Shown one piece after another: positions 39,582 through 49,353 of a stretch of 64,000 nt of DNA (the first letter of the stretch is position 1; each line of letters opens with the position of its first letter). A model generated the notes under the pieces. That model was not told the DNA's origin. It was given only the letters and a program-made list of their open reading frames with translations, and made no database searches. The stretch spans positions 92,341 through 156,340 of the forward strand of contig JAHFSY010000005.1 in NCBI GenBank assembly GCA_023269615.1, given 5' to 3'. Both the position numbers and the translations under genes were made by a program. This DNA is from Verrucomicrobiota bacterium (lineage in GTDB: Bacteria > Verrucomicrobiota > Verrucomicrobiia > JABWAM01).

Positions 39582-42272
39582 TCATTTCTTATTCTGAATT
39601 TCACGGATGATGTCCCGAGCCCGAACCGAGACTTCGGGATCGCTGCTTTTTGCCGCGGCGGCGAGTTTTTCGAGGGCGACGACTCCCGACATGACGAGTG
39701 ATCGCGAAGCATCCTCCCTTGTTTTAAATGAGCCATCACCCAGCTTGCGAATGAGATCATCGAGAGCGGCTTCCATATCGTAGTCCACGTCGAACTGGTA
39801 TTCGACAAGGTTCGATTTTGAAATATCGGCTTTTCCAAATGCCTCCAACCGGACCGTGTGTTTCCCCTTGGGGAGAATTCCGAGAGTGATATCCATTTCG
39901 TGGCGAAGAGGCGACCATTCCAGGTGGTCCAGGCGGTGTCGGAAAAGAAGGGGTTTTGTCGGGGAGGAGGATTGGATGGGCAATTTCAAGGTGGCGAATG
40001 GCTCGTGGAAGTGACCCAGATCGCCATGGGAAGGTTCCAGCTTCACCTGCTCCCCCTGATAGACGACGTAGTGGTGATCCAGACCGCCCATGTGAAACCA
40101 CCAGCGGCCCGAGCTGTCGCTCATCATGGCGCCTGGAACCATGGAACCCGTGTTTGGAATTTCACCGAGTGGCAGGGGCGAGACAAGGTTGGGGACTTCA
40201 ATCCATCCTTCGCCAGCGGAAGCAAATAGTTTGTTTGCTCCAGCCACCCAGGTCCATCCATCTGCGGAAGCCACCCACCACCGGTCCTTTTCCGCAAGCG
40301 GACAGTCGCGGGTGATGTGTTCCGCATGTTCCTTGGGGAACGGCGAAGGAATCATGGCGATCTCCTTCCAAGGGCGGGGGGATGGATCGTCCGCTGCTCC
40401 CACCCAGGCCGTTTCGTCCATCTGATAGCTGCGGCCATCCGAATCCACGGTGACGGTGACTTTGCCGTCATGAAAAAACGGCTGGGCCCGCCATTCAAGG
40501 GCGGGTTTTGACTCCTCACTAAGATAAGGGGCGTGCCACATCTTGCCGTCGAAATAACAGATGCGATTCCGTTCATTCTTGAACACAATTTTTCCGTCCT
40601 TGGTGAAGAGGACGTGATGAATGTCTCCCGGTGCGCCAATGCGATAATCTTCGCCGCGATTCAACCGGGTCTGAAACGCCGCCTCCTTGTGGTGTATCGG
40701 CAGATCCTTGAGTTGTTCCGGAGCAAAGATGTTCCAACGGGTTCCATCGTGATAGGCCGTGGCGCCTTGATTGAGGTAGGCAAAGAGCCACAATGCATCC
40801 TCCGTGTCGCGCGTCAGATACGCGGTGTTCTCGGTCCGGAAGAGTTTTGAGTTGAGGGGGAGATGTTCTTTCCCTTCGGCCTTGAAAACGACCATGCTTC
40901 CGCCTTGTTCCGGCGACGCCCCACAGACGCAGCCATCATTTCTTCGAATGAGATTGGACTGCAAAAACTCCTCGCTCCACTGGGACGCGGGAGGGGCCTG
41001 GGTGGAAAGAGCCGCCTTCCCATCCAGTACCACGCAGGCTCCGTTGGCGTTGACCACCCAGAGTTGATCGCGCGAATCCAGCACCAGTCGTGACGGCTGC
41101 TTCAACGCCAGTCCCTGTTTCCAGTCCACACGCACCCATTTCCCGTCGGAAGCACGGTGGAGCAGACCGCCGACTTTTGTGGCAAGCCAGAGTCCGCCCT
41201 CACGATCCGCAAGATAAGGGCGTTCTGAATCCCAGAGGCTCCAGCGCGTCCGGTCCCCTCCGAGCGGGATGGAAAACCATTTCCCATTCCGATATTCCAC
41301 AAGCTGACTGGAAAATCCATCCTCGTCCATGGGATTTACAGCCTCATCCCCCAATCTCTTTTGCCAGATTGAAATCAAGGTTCCATCCGACAGGCGGGTC
41401 AGAAAGAGTGGTCGCGACTGAACAGCTTCGCCATTCCATGGAGGCGGGATGGGATGGGGGTCTCCTCCCTCCTTCCCGAGTTCGAGACAATGGATTCCTT
41501 GTTCGGAGGCCACAAGAACCTTTCCATCCGGCTGAAAGCAGGCGCTTCCGATGTGAGGTCCCTTCGACGGATTCGATTCACTTTCCGAGATGGATTTTGC
41601 CAACCCCGTTTTCTGCCAGACACCCTGTCGATGGCTGAGCAAATGATTGATGGGCGCTTGAAACAGGCTTCCACCGTGGTCAAGGAAGAAACAGACCGTT
41701 CCATCTGCAGACTCGATCGGACAGACCGGCCTGTGAACTGAATAAGAGCCCTTGGATTTGTCGATTCGTGGCGCATACTCCTGCGCCACCGCCTTTCCAT
41801 CCGCAATGCGGTAGATGATTCCATCGTTGGAATAAATCCAGATGGCTCCCGAGCGGTCCTGGTAGCAACGGAGCGATTCGACAGGATCATCAACCTGGAG
41901 CGTTTTCGTCCAGCGGCCTCCCTTGCAGGCATAGAGGCAGGGGCCCTTGGATGTTCGCCCAACCAGGATCATTTCGTCCCCTTCACTTGTCGCCCGAAAA
42001 ATTCTCAGGCATCGCAGGTCTTTTTCACCCGCCATCGGCATAGCCTTGAGTTCGACCTCTCCCGATTTGATGAGATGAGGTCCCTGGCGCTCAAACACCA
42101 CACACATCGTGTCATCCTTGTATGGCAGGACATCCACTATTTTTCGATCACGCTCAAAAAAACGCCACCGGACCGGGATGTCTCCGCGTGATGGCATCAG
42201 CAGGCTCATTTGCAAAACCATCGTGCCCAGCCATGTGATTTTGTTGAGCGTTCTCTTCCCAAGCGTTTTCAT
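39582..42272 (-). CDS. Exported beta-propeller sensor-like protein with HEAT-like tail, no kinase
   Basis: An 896-residue protein from ATG 42272. After an N-terminal hydrophobic signal it has many repeats ending in blocks such as DRSGAIWIYSND, DREGGLWLATKVGGLLHR and DSRDQLWVVNANGA, the two-component-regulator propeller type. Residues about 740-830 (LPKGKHTVRLEAFGKADISK) resemble Y_Y_Y domains. The last 65 residues look like a HEAT unit (LIRKLGDGSFKTREDASRSL). This is the ectodomain layout of hybrid sensor kinases, but no kinase follows. ATGA overlaps the rsmD stop by four bases. Confidence 0.82.
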   Translation of the reverse strand: MKTLGKRTLNKITWLGTMVLQMSLLMPSRGDIPVRWRFFERDRKIVDVLPYKDDTMCVVFERQGPHLIKSGEVELKAMPMAGEKDLRCLRIFRATSEGDEMILVGRTSKGPCLYACKGGRWTKTLQVDDPVESLRCYQDRSGAIWIYSNDGIIYRIADGKAVAQEYAPRIDKSKGSYSVHRPVCPIESADGTVCFFLDHGGSLFQAPINHLLSHRQGVWQKTGLAKSISESESNPSKGPHIGSACFQPDGKVLVASEQGIHCLELGKEGGDPHPIPPPWNGEAVQSRPLFLTRLSDGTLISIWQKRLGDEAVNPMDEDGFSSQLVEYRNGKWFSIPLGGDRTRWSLWDSERPYLADREGGLWLATKVGGLLHRASDGKWVRVDWKQGLALKQPSRLVLDSRDQLWVVNANGACVVLDGKAALSTQAPPASQWSEEFLQSNLIRRNDGCVCGASPEQGGSMVVFKAEGKEHLPLNSKLFRTENTAYLTRDTEDALWLFAYLNQGATAYHDGTRWNIFAPEQLKDLPIHHKEAAFQTRLNRGEDYRIGAPGDIHHVLFTKDGKIVFKNERNRICYFDGKMWHAPYLSEESKPALEWRAQPFFHDGKVTVTVDSDGRSYQMDETAWVGAADDPSPRPWKEIAMIPSPFPKEHAEHITRDCPLAEKDRWWVASADGWTWVAGANKLFASAGEGWIEVPNLVSPLPLGEIPNTGSMVPGAMMSDSSGRWWFHMGGLDHHYVVYQGEQVKLEPSHGDLGHFHEPFATLKLPIQSSSPTKPLLFRHRLDHLEWSPLRHEMDITLGILPKGKHTVRLEAFGKADISKSNLVEYQFDVDYDMEAALDDLIRKLGDGSFKTREDASRSLVMSGVVALEKLAAAAKSSDPEVSVRARDIIREIQNKK

Positions 42273-42886
42273 TGTGCGGCGGTGGACGAATGTGTGAACA
42301 CGCCGACGCTGGTGTCGCCGAAACGGAATTCGCGCGTGAGTGTGAAGTGGGGTGATTCCTTCGCGGTTTCCTTTTTGAAATACTCGATGAGAAGGAGTCC
42401 CGTTGGGAGCAGGAGGCGGGGGAGCGCTTCGGAATGGAGCAGGCAGGAAAGCCACGAAAAATTCGTTTCCCGCGGCGCGCGTCCATCCGGCTTGTTTTCG
42501 ACCGGCGGGCCTTTGTCATAGGGCGGATCGGCAAAGACCAGGTCGAAGCGGGCTCCGTCACGCTGCAGCCATTCGAGGGCCTGGCGTGTGTCGGCGCGCA
42601 GCACCTGCGCACGTTCTTCAAGATGGGTTTTACGCAGATTGTCACGGATGAGCGTGATGGCGCGCCCGTCTTTTTCGACGAGCGTGGCACTGTGCGCGCC
42701 ACGGCTCAGCGTTTCGATGGCGAACGCGCCTGTGCCGGCGAAGAGCTCGAGCACGCGCGCGTTGGGGATTCGTTCCGCAAGGCTGGAGAAGACCGCCTCC
42801 TTCACGCGCGAAGGCGTGGGGCGCAGCCCCATGCGCCGCGGGGCCTTGAGTCCGTAACCTTTGGCGGAACCGGTGATGACGCGCAT
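42269..42886 (-). CDS. rsmD: 16S rRNA (guanine966-N2)-methyltransferase
   Basis: A 205-residue SAM-dependent methyltransferase that modifies G966 of 16S rRNA. MRVITGSAKGYGLKAPRRMG with LRPTPSRVKEAVFSSL is the RsmD N-terminus; LELFAGTGAFAIE is the SAM motif I; VFADPPYDKG is the catalytic DPPY motif. The length is typical. It overlaps the downstream propeller gene by four bases, an unusual partner for an rRNA methyltransferase. Confidence 0.95.
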   Translation of the reverse strand: MRVITGSAKGYGLKAPRRMGLRPTPSRVKEAVFSSLAERIPNARVLELFAGTGAFAIETLSRGAHSATLVEKDGRAITLIRDNLRKTHLEERAQVLRADTRQALEWLQRDGARFDLVFADPPYDKGPPVENKPDGRAPRETNFSWLSCLLHSEALPRLLLPTGLLLIEYFKKETAKESPHFTLTREFRFGDTSVGVFTHSSTAAQ

Positions 42887-42933
42887 GAAATGGAAGATTT
42901 GAAATTTGAAATTTCAGATTTCAAATTTGAGAT

Positions 42934-44379
42934 TCATTTGTTGGGCAGGGCTTGGAAGAGGCTGTCGATTGCCGAAGCGCCAGCGGCGCGGGAGAGGATG
43001 GGGTTGAACCGGTGTTTCAAATCCCCGAGAATCTGGTCGAGGGAACCGTTTTCCGAAATTTCCACCCAGCCGTCCTTGGTGGTGGCGCCCTCCAGCGTCT
43101 GCTCCGGAAAACTGGCCGCGATCGTGTCGCGCAAGGCCAGTTTCAATTTGAAGTTTTGGGACCGGTCGGAAAACTGGATCCACCCTTCGCCGCTCACATG
43201 GATGTCGGAGGCAAATATTTCCATTTGCGGAAATTTCAGGCGTCCGGATTCCATCACAAAATCCATCTCGCATTTCTGGAGCGCAAGGTCACGGTATTCG
43301 TCGGCGCGTTTGAGATAGCTGCCGAGAAACTTGAGAGGCAGGAAATTCATGAGCCGCCCGCCCTGCACCCGCAGCTGTCCGTGGCCGAGGGCCTTCAACG
43401 GTTCAAACATGGAACCTTCCACGTGAAGATCGAGCTGGGTCTTGCCGCGGATCTCTCCGCTCTGGGCATTGAACGAGTGTGAATCCAGCGCGTGCAACAG
43501 TTCGTCGAGATTGATGCCCGCCGCCGATGTGGTGAGGTCGAAGGGCATCTCCCCCTGTTTTCTCGAAGCGTTGAATTCAGCCTGCAACGATCCTCCGAGC
43601 AGGTTGGCCATCAGTTTTTGAAGGCTGATGGTTTCCTTCCGCCACAGGAAGCTCACGCGGGCGTCCTCAAGCTTCACATTGTGCGGCAGGTCCATCGAGG
43701 TGCATGAGATGCCGCCATCCGCCGTGGGCACGGGGTCCTCGGAGAGGGACGCCTTGATGAGAGCCCCATTGAGCACCAGCTTCTCATGATCCGGCAGGAT
43801 GAGCGTGAGTGCGCCATCCTCGACGATCATTTTTTTCAGGTCGAGAGGTGGCGGTGCAGGCCATCCCCCTTCCGTCTCGGCAACGATGGCGGCAGGCTTG
43901 GGCGCGGGAAGTTCCGGGCGGGGCGCGATCACGATTGCCTGCTCGGAATCCGCCGGCCTGGCGGATGGCTGCTCGGGTGGTGGTGTTTTTGGAGCGGGGG
44001 GAGGCTTGGGTCGCGGAGGCTCGGTAAGGTCCACGGTGATCTGCGGCGTGCTGAGCTTTAATTCCTCAAGCACAACCCGCCGATGAAACAGCGCCTCGTA
44101 CAGGTCGTAGCGCACGCGCAGGCGGTCGGCCTTGAGAAAATCGCGCGGGCGCACCTGGTCGCTCGCCACCTGGATGCCCACAAAGTCCACGCCCCGAAGG
44201 ATGTGAACTTTCATCTGTTCGAGCTTCACTTCGCAACAGAGCTTGCGGTCAACTTCGGAGACGACCTGCTTCTGGAAGCCATCCGAATTGAGGTAGGCGT
44301 GAGCCACCCCGAACAACACCAGCAGCAGCAACACAAGCGCCCCGGCGATGGAAATAAGGATAACCCCCGTCTTTTTCAC
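42934..44379 (-). CDS. AsmA-family envelope protein
   Basis: A 481-residue protein with an N-terminal membrane helix (ISIAGALVLLLLVLFGVAHA), a start region typical of AsmA/DUF748 proteins (SDGFQKQVVSEVDRKLCCEV, LRGVDFVGIQVASD), a Pro-rich insert near 120-160 and beta-rich AsmA_2-like repeats after it (LGHGQLRVQGGRLMNFLPLK). The family lies in the periplasm and bridges membranes or modulates outer-membrane assembly. It is the first gene of a leftward group with rsmD. Confidence 0.82.
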   Translation of the reverse strand: MKKTGVILISIAGALVLLLLVLFGVAHAYLNSDGFQKQVVSEVDRKLCCEVKLEQMKVHILRGVDFVGIQVASDQVRPRDFLKADRLRVRYDLYEALFHRRVVLEELKLSTPQITVDLTEPPRPKPPPAPKTPPPEQPSARPADSEQAIVIAPRPELPAPKPAAIVAETEGGWPAPPPLDLKKMIVEDGALTLILPDHEKLVLNGALIKASLSEDPVPTADGGISCTSMDLPHNVKLEDARVSFLWRKETISLQKLMANLLGGSLQAEFNASRKQGEMPFDLTTSAAGINLDELLHALDSHSFNAQSGEIRGKTQLDLHVEGSMFEPLKALGHGQLRVQGGRLMNFLPLKFLGSYLKRADEYRDLALQKCEMDFVMESGRLKFPQMEIFASDIHVSGEGWIQFSDRSQNFKLKLALRDTIAASFPEQTLEGATTKDGWVEISENGSLDQILGDLKHRFNPILSRAAGASAIDSLFQALPNK

Positions 44380-44438
44380 CCTCCCTGCCTAACCCGGATT
44401 GACCGTCAGCGCGAACATATTTCCGCCGCCAGCTCTGG

Positions 44439-44506
44439 TGGTAGGGCGCGACCGCCGGGCGCGCCGTTGCGCAGCGGACGGCCCGGCGGTCCGTCCCTAC
44501 CTCGAT
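44439..44506. repeat. GGTAGGGCGCGACC palindromic repeat, copy 3
   Basis: Same orientation and nearly the same sequence as 20649-20716, without the TGTCCGGAAAG flank. It lies between the AsmA-like gene and the next leftward gene. Confidence 0.92.
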
Positions 44507-44529
44507 GAAGAAATTTCACGGATACGATC

Positions 44530-45228
44530 TCAGCCGGCAAACTCGATCTTCACGGTGTCGATCTTGATGTAGCCTTCCGGCAATCTGGACATCCACACCG
44601 GGTAATCCTTGGCGGGACGGAGGATGTGCGGGTCGCCTTCGATCGGCCCCATGGGCACCACGTTCACCGGAAACGCGACGAGCATGATGTTCACATTCAC
44701 ATCGCCGAGAATCTGCTTCAGCCCGGTGCGTCCATAATAATCCGTGCGATCATGGCGTGAACCGAGGCAGGTCCATTGTTTTTCGTCGGGAACGGCCGTG
44801 ATGGTCTGCTCCGTCCAGTCGGGCGTCACCCGCAACGGCTGGCCGGTGAGCATCCATCCGGTGATCGTATCGCCGACCGCCGCTTGGATGAGAAGAACCA
44901 CGTTCGCTCCGCGCGGCTCGAATTCGCCCTTGATGCGGAAGGTGAGGCGCGCATTTGTGAAATCCACTGGAAATTTGTTGTTCGTAAACGCGTTGGATCC
45001 CGCCACCTCCTTCATCTGCTCGCCGGGTGGCCCCTTGGTGTTGAGGCAGAAAAGCATGTGGATGTAACCGACGCCCGGCGGAGCGTGGTTGTAATCAATC
45101 CACCACGGGCTGCGGGAGATGGCCGAGCCATCCTTCATCTCCAGCCGTTTCAGACCCTCCGCGTTGCCCGACCATCCCCACCATCCGGCCGGGCCGTTGT
45201 CGAATTGTTCAAGATAGGTTTTCATCAC
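44530..45228 (-). CDS. Unknown protein, possible carbohydrate-binding beta-sandwich
   Basis: A 232-residue protein without signal peptide. It is Trp/Gly-rich at the start (FDNGPAGWWGWSGNAEGLKR) and has blocks such as NARLTFRIKGEFEPRGANVV and PEGYIKIDTVKIEFAG that suggest a jelly-roll fold, as in carbohydrate-binding modules. I cannot name a family. It follows the enolase-superfamily gene by 48 bases on the same strand and may act on the same substrate. Confidence 0.65.
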   Translation of the reverse strand: MMKTYLEQFDNGPAGWWGWSGNAEGLKRLEMKDGSAISRSPWWIDYNHAPPGVGYIHMLFCLNTKGPPGEQMKEVAGSNAFTNNKFPVDFTNARLTFRIKGEFEPRGANVVLLIQAAVGDTITGWMLTGQPLRVTPDWTEQTITAVPDEKQWTCLGSRHDRTDYYGRTGLKQILGDVNVNIMLVAFPVNVVPMGPIEGDPHILRPAKDYPVWMSRLPEGYIKIDTVKIEFAG

Positions 45229-45276
45229 TTGGAGAAATAGGGCTGGTCACGTTGAAATGCGAAAAGAAAATGGTTT

Positions 45277-46443
45277 TCAATAATTTCTCACCGGATTGGG
45301 TTGGTACGCGTACTTGATGAGAAACTCCTCCGTGATCACAACTCCAAGTCCCGGCCGGTCGGGGGGCGCGACATGGCCGTCCTTGAAGTTCCAGATCTCC
45401 TTCAACGGCTCTTTCGCGAGCGGATGGATTTCCTGCGGGAATTCCACCGCGAGGACTCCCTCCGTGCTCCATGCCGCGTGAAGATTCTGGGCGAGGCCCA
45501 CACCGGCAGAGTACGCGTGCGGACAGACCGGGACGCCGAGGGCATGGGCTCTTCGACAGACAGCCGCGCTGCTGGCGGGTCCCCCGACGACCGCGGCATC
45601 GGGCTGCGCCACGCCCAGCGCGCCGGCCTCAAAAAAAGGCTCGAACTCTTCCGGGCATGAGAACGATTCGCCGCCCGCCGTGGGGATCAACTTCAAGGCC
45701 TGGAGCTCGCGGTAGCCCCTCACGTCGTACGTCATCGCGGGTTCCTCCATGAATCCGACATGATAAGGATGCAACGCGCGCATGTACGCCTCGGCCTGCG
45801 ACTGCTTCCATGTGCGGCGCCGTTGCGGGACGAAAACATCCACGAAGAGCAACCGTTCCGGCCCGAGCGCTTCACGCGCGGCAGCCACCCGCTCGATATC
45901 GCGTTTCATTTCGCCATCCTGGGTGACGGGAAATCCGCCGCAGCTCATCTTGTAGGCACGATAACCCCGGGCCGTAAACCGCTTCACCTCGTCATGAATT
46001 TCCCGCGGGGAGAGTTCGCCGATTCCGGCGCTGGCGTAAGGAAGGATGGGGCGGGGGCGGCCGTCGCCGAGCAGTTTCCAGACCGGCTGTTGCTTCGCCT
46101 TGCCCACGATGTCCCACAACGCCCCTTCCACGGCACTGCTGGACTGGGCGCCGATTCCGCGCATGGCCCAGTAACGGTTGTCATAGCGCGCCTCCTCCAT
46201 GAGCGAAACCGGGTCCATCGGATCCTTGCCCGTGAGCCCGTGGCAGAATCGCTTCAACGAGGCGATGGCAACCTCCGTGGCATAACATCCCAGGTAAACC
46301 TCGCCCCACCCGGTGATCCCCTCGTCGGTATCAATCCGAAGCCACACGCAATTGCGCACCCCATTATATGGGTGGCTGGCAGGAAGACCTTGAAAGGTGA
46401 AAGGCGCAGTCAGCGGAACCGGCTCAATCCGTTGAATTTTCAT
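45277..46443 (-). CDS. Mandelate racemase/muconate-lactonizing enzyme family protein
   Basis: A 388-residue enolase-superfamily enzyme. VWLRIDTDEGITGWGEVYLG opens the capping domain. Metal ligands are visible in LLFVDVF (Asp), GFMEEPA (Glu) and PTAGGESF (Glu); YKMSCGG carries a catalytic Lys; VCPHAYSAG carries the His of the His-Asp dyad. The family dehydrates or epimerises acid sugars. ATG 46443 gives the canonical start. The pair with the unknown 232-residue protein hints at acid-sugar use. Confidence 0.88.
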   Translation of the reverse strand: MKIQRIEPVPLTAPFTFQGLPASHPYNGVRNCVWLRIDTDEGITGWGEVYLGCYATEVAIASLKRFCHGLTGKDPMDPVSLMEEARYDNRYWAMRGIGAQSSSAVEGALWDIVGKAKQQPVWKLLGDGRPRPILPYASAGIGELSPREIHDEVKRFTARGYRAYKMSCGGFPVTQDGEMKRDIERVAAAREALGPERLLFVDVFVPQRRRTWKQSQAEAYMRALHPYHVGFMEEPAMTYDVRGYRELQALKLIPTAGGESFSCPEEFEPFFEAGALGVAQPDAAVVGGPASSAAVCRRAHALGVPVCPHAYSAGVGLAQNLHAAWSTEGVLAVEFPQEIHPLAKEPLKEIWNFKDGHVAPPDRPGLGVVITEEFLIKYAYQPNPVRNY

Positions 46444-46543
46444 GGTGAGCAGCCGAAGATACGCGAGAGCGACGGCAAAGCGAAGCACGATCATCCCTCC
46501 CAATTTTCATGAATCCTTCTTTATTCCCGGTTCGTCCTTCCTC

Positions 46544-47233
46544 ATGCTTCGCATCATGCATCCGGTTCTTCTTCTCTGGGACATTGACGGAACCTTGATC
46601 GTCTCGGGCGGGGCGGGGGAGGAGGCATTGCGCCAGGCGTTGCTCAACCGGTTTGGGATCATTGACGACTTGGGCGACATCGAGATTGCGGGGCGCACGG
46701 ACACTTCGATTGCAGCGGACATCTGTCGGAAGCATGAGGGCCATGACCTTGAGCCCGCGGAGTTGTTGGAGGCTTATCTGGAACATCTGCCGATCGTGTT
46801 GAAAAAAAAGAAGGGACACGTGTGCCCCGGCGTGGGTGGGCTGCTCGAATGGTCGCACGCGCACAAGGAGGTTCACAACGCGCTGCTGACGGGCAATGTG
46901 AAACGCGGGGCGTACATCAAGCTCGGTCATTATGGGCTGGACGGTTTTTTCGAATTCGGCGCTTTTGGGGATGATTCATCCGATCGCAACCGCTTGGGGC
47001 CGATTGCGCTCGATCGTGCGCGTGAACATTTGAAAAAGGATTTTCACCTCGAGTCCACATGGGTGATCGGCGACACGCCGCGCGACATCCAGTGCGCGCG
47101 CGTCCTGGGCTGCAAGGTGCTTGCCGTGGCGACCGGGCGTTTTTCCGTGGAGCAGCTGCGGGCGCACGCGCCCGAGATCGTGGTGGCGGATCTCTCCGGG
47201 CGCGACGCGTTGATTAATGAACTCGCTCGTTAA
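46544..47233 (+). CDS. HAD-superfamily phosphatase (phosphoglycolate phosphatase-like)
   Basis: A 229-residue HAD hydrolase. Motif I is LLLWDIDGTLIVSGGAGEEA (nucleophile Asp in DIDGT), motif II HNALLTGNVKRG, and motif IV STWVIGDTPRDIQCARVLG. The alpha-helical cap between them fits the Gph/beta-phosphoglucomutase group. Substrate unknown. The gene diverges from the enolase-superfamily gene, and its stop is followed at once by a nested palindrome. Confidence 0.87.
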   Translation: MLRIMHPVLLLWDIDGTLIVSGGAGEEALRQALLNRFGIIDDLGDIEIAGRTDTSIAADICRKHEGHDLEPAELLEAYLEHLPIVLKKKKGHVCPGVGGLLEWSHAHKEVHNALLTGNVKRGAYIKLGHYGLDGFFEFGAFGDDSSDRNRLGPIALDRAREHLKKDFHLESTWVIGDTPRDIQCARVLGCKVLAVATGRFSVEQLRAHAPEIVVADLSGRDALINELAR

Positions 47234-47353
47234 AACGTAACAGTTGAGCCCGATTTCCTTCCCCTGTTTTTCTCTTGTAGGAGCCGCTGTCAGCGGCGAC
47301 CGACCGGGGGATCGCCGCTGACAGCGGCTCCTACAGGACTAAACTGTTACGTT
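47234..47353. repeat. Nested palindrome: AACGTAACAGTT arms around a 24-bp hairpin
   Basis: Outer arms AACGTAACAGTT (47234-47245) and its perfect complement (47342-47353) enclose arms 47276-47299 (TGTAGGAGCCGCTGTCAGCG start) and 47312-47335, perfect over 24 bases. A divergent copy of the inner part is at 13446-13504. There is no T-tract. Confidence 0.92.
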
Positions 47354-47424
47354 GAAACAGCATGTGATTAGGCCATTTACAGACGAAGATTTACGTTGAC
47401 TCGAATCGGCCATGACGGCCATCA

Positions 47425-47883
47425 ATGGAAATCATGAAATTCAAATCCATCGCAGTTGCCCTCGTCGTAACCATCGCGCCCTTTGCGCTCCGCGCCCAGA
47501 CCAACAACACCGAAGCCGCTCCGCCTCCGTCCATGCCGGCCAACCCGGTTGCAACCCCCGCAGCTCCTGCCGAGCAGAAAGCGCCCACGCCGCCGGCCGA
47601 GACGCCGATCAAGGCCAAGCGCACGGCCCCCAAGGCGCTCGACCAGAAAGGCCAGATCTCCAAGATCGACGTCACCGCCGGCACGTTCGTGGTGGGGGAC
47701 CTGACCTTCAATCTTTCCAGGAAGCCCCGCATCGAGGTGGACGGCGATTTCAAGACGCTGGCCGACATCAGGGAAGGCGACAAGGTGGCCGTGGTTTATT
47801 TCGCGCGGTCGGATGGAAAGAACACCGCCACCCGCGTGATCAAGGGCAATGCCGCCCACCGCACCAGGAAATCCAAGTCCTAG
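47425..47883 (+). CDS. Secreted protein with Pro/Ala-rich linker
   Basis: A 152-residue protein. The signal peptide (FKSIAVALVVTIAPFALRAQ) is followed by a Pro/Ala/Thr-rich segment and a small domain, KGQISKIDVTAGTFVVGDLT and IREGDKVAVVYFARSDGK, resembling DUF5666-like beta-barrel domains. ATG 47425 or ATG 47434 may be used. It ends 35 bases before the DUF1537 gene but looks unrelated in function. Confidence 0.75.
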   Translation: MEIMKFKSIAVALVVTIAPFALRAQTNNTEAAPPPSMPANPVATPAAPAEQKAPTPPAETPIKAKRTAPKALDQKGQISKIDVTAGTFVVGDLTFNLSRKPRIEVDGDFKTLADIREGDKVAVVYFARSDGKNTATRVIKGNAAHRTRKSKS

Positions 47884-47918
47884 GCGTCCACCACGCCTCC
47901 CTCCACGACGGACTGAAA

Positions 47919-49352
47919 GTGCGGAACATTGCTGCTGCAAAATCCGATCTGTTCGCAGCGCTGGCTCCGGAATGGAATGATCCCGGCCTCTTTGCCGCGA
48001 TCCAGAAGGAGATCCAGCGATCCGGACGCAAGGTTGTTGTTCTGGATGATGATCCCACCGGCACCCAGACCGTCCACGATTTGAACATCCTGACCGGGTG
48101 GTCCGTCGAGCGATTGCGCACCGAATTCGCCGGGAGCGATTCGACTTTTTACGTTCTGACCAATTCACGCAGCGTTCCGCGTGATCAGGCCCACGCCATG
48201 AACGTTGAAATCGCAACCAACCTGGCAAGGGCCGCGCGTGAAACCGGGCGCGAGTTCGACATCATCAGCCGCAGCGATTCAACCCTGCGCGGACATTACC
48301 CGGCCGAGATGGATGCGCTGGCTGAAACCTTGGAACGCGAAACGGGCACGCGATTTGATGGGCACATCATCATCCCGTTCTTCGCCGAGGGCGGACGCTT
48401 TACGGTCAATGACATCCACTGGGTGCAGGATGGTGGGATGCTGGTGCCCGCTGCGCAGACCGAATATGCGCGTGACCCCGCGTTCGGCTACACGTCTTCA
48501 AACCTGCGCGAGTGGGTTGAAGAGAAAACCGCGGGGCGCCATCATGCCGCTGATGTGGTCTCGATCCCGCTGGATGTGATCCGACGCGGCGGACCCGATC
48601 AAGTGGCGCAGATTCTTGGAGCCGTGCGCGGCGGTGCGCCGGTGATTCTGAACTGCGTGAGTTATCGGGACCTGGAGGTGTTCGTTGCAGGCCTGCTCCG
48701 GGCCGAGGCAAACGGCAGGCGCTTTCTCTTTCGCGCGGCAGCAGGCTTCGTCAAGGTGCGCGGTGGCATCAGCGACCAGGCGTTGTTGACCGCCCCGCAG
48801 TTGTACCACAAAGGTCGTTCGACGCACGGGGGGCTGGTTGTCGTCGGCTCGTACATCCAGAAATCGAGCGCGCAATTGACGGCGGTCCAGGGGCTTGGCG
48901 ATGTTGTGAGTGTCGAATTGAATGTGACACGGATCCTTGACCCATCTTCGCGGGCAACAGAAATCTCGTCCGCCGCGCAAGCGATTGACGATGCCATTGC
49001 GCGCGGCAGGACCGGGCTTGTGTTCACCAGTCGCGCGCACGTCACGGGCGGCACCAAAGATGAGACCCTCCGGATCGCACAGGCCGTTTCGTCCGCGCTG
49101 GTTGAAGTTGTTCAACAAATCCAGGTTGCGCCACGCTTTGTTGTCGCGAAGGGCGGGATCACGTCGAGCGATACGGCGACCCGGGGGCTGGGTGTTCAAC
49201 ACGCGCGCGTCCTGGGGCAGATCGCCCCCGGTGTCCCCGTCTGGCGACTCGAGGACGAGAGTCGTTTTCCCGGTGTGCCGTACATTGTCTTTCCGGGAAA
49301 CGTCGGGGCGGTTGAAACCCTGGCGCAGGTGGTCCATACTTTGAGAAGTTAA
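47919..49352 (+). CDS. Four-carbon acid sugar kinase family (DUF1537) protein
   Basis: A 477-residue kinase of the OtnK/DtnK family, which phosphorylates acid sugars such as threonate and erythronate. Signatures are KVVVLDDDPTGTQTVHD, IISRSDSTLRGHYPAEMD, IIIPFFAEGGRFTVNDIHW, and the C-terminal nucleotide part FVVAKGGITSSDTATRGLGV. GTG 47919 is the first start that leaves the preceding gene; the same frame is open far upstream as a shadow. The class II aldolase gene starts 1 base after the stop, so the two almost certainly work together. Confidence 0.88.
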   Translation: MRNIAAAKSDLFAALAPEWNDPGLFAAIQKEIQRSGRKVVVLDDDPTGTQTVHDLNILTGWSVERLRTEFAGSDSTFYVLTNSRSVPRDQAHAMNVEIATNLARAARETGREFDIISRSDSTLRGHYPAEMDALAETLERETGTRFDGHIIIPFFAEGGRFTVNDIHWVQDGGMLVPAAQTEYARDPAFGYTSSNLREWVEEKTAGRHHAADVVSIPLDVIRRGGPDQVAQILGAVRGGAPVILNCVSYRDLEVFVAGLLRAEANGRRFLFRAAAGFVKVRGGISDQALLTAPQLYHKGRSTHGGLVVVGSYIQKSSAQLTAVQGLGDVVSVELNVTRILDPSSRATEISSAAQAIDDAIARGRTGLVFTSRAHVTGGTKDETLRIAQAVSSALVEVVQQIQVAPRFVVAKGGITSSDTATRGLGVQHARVLGQIAPGVPVWRLEDESRFPGVPYIVFPGNVGAVETLAQVVHTLRS

Positions 49353-49353
49353 C

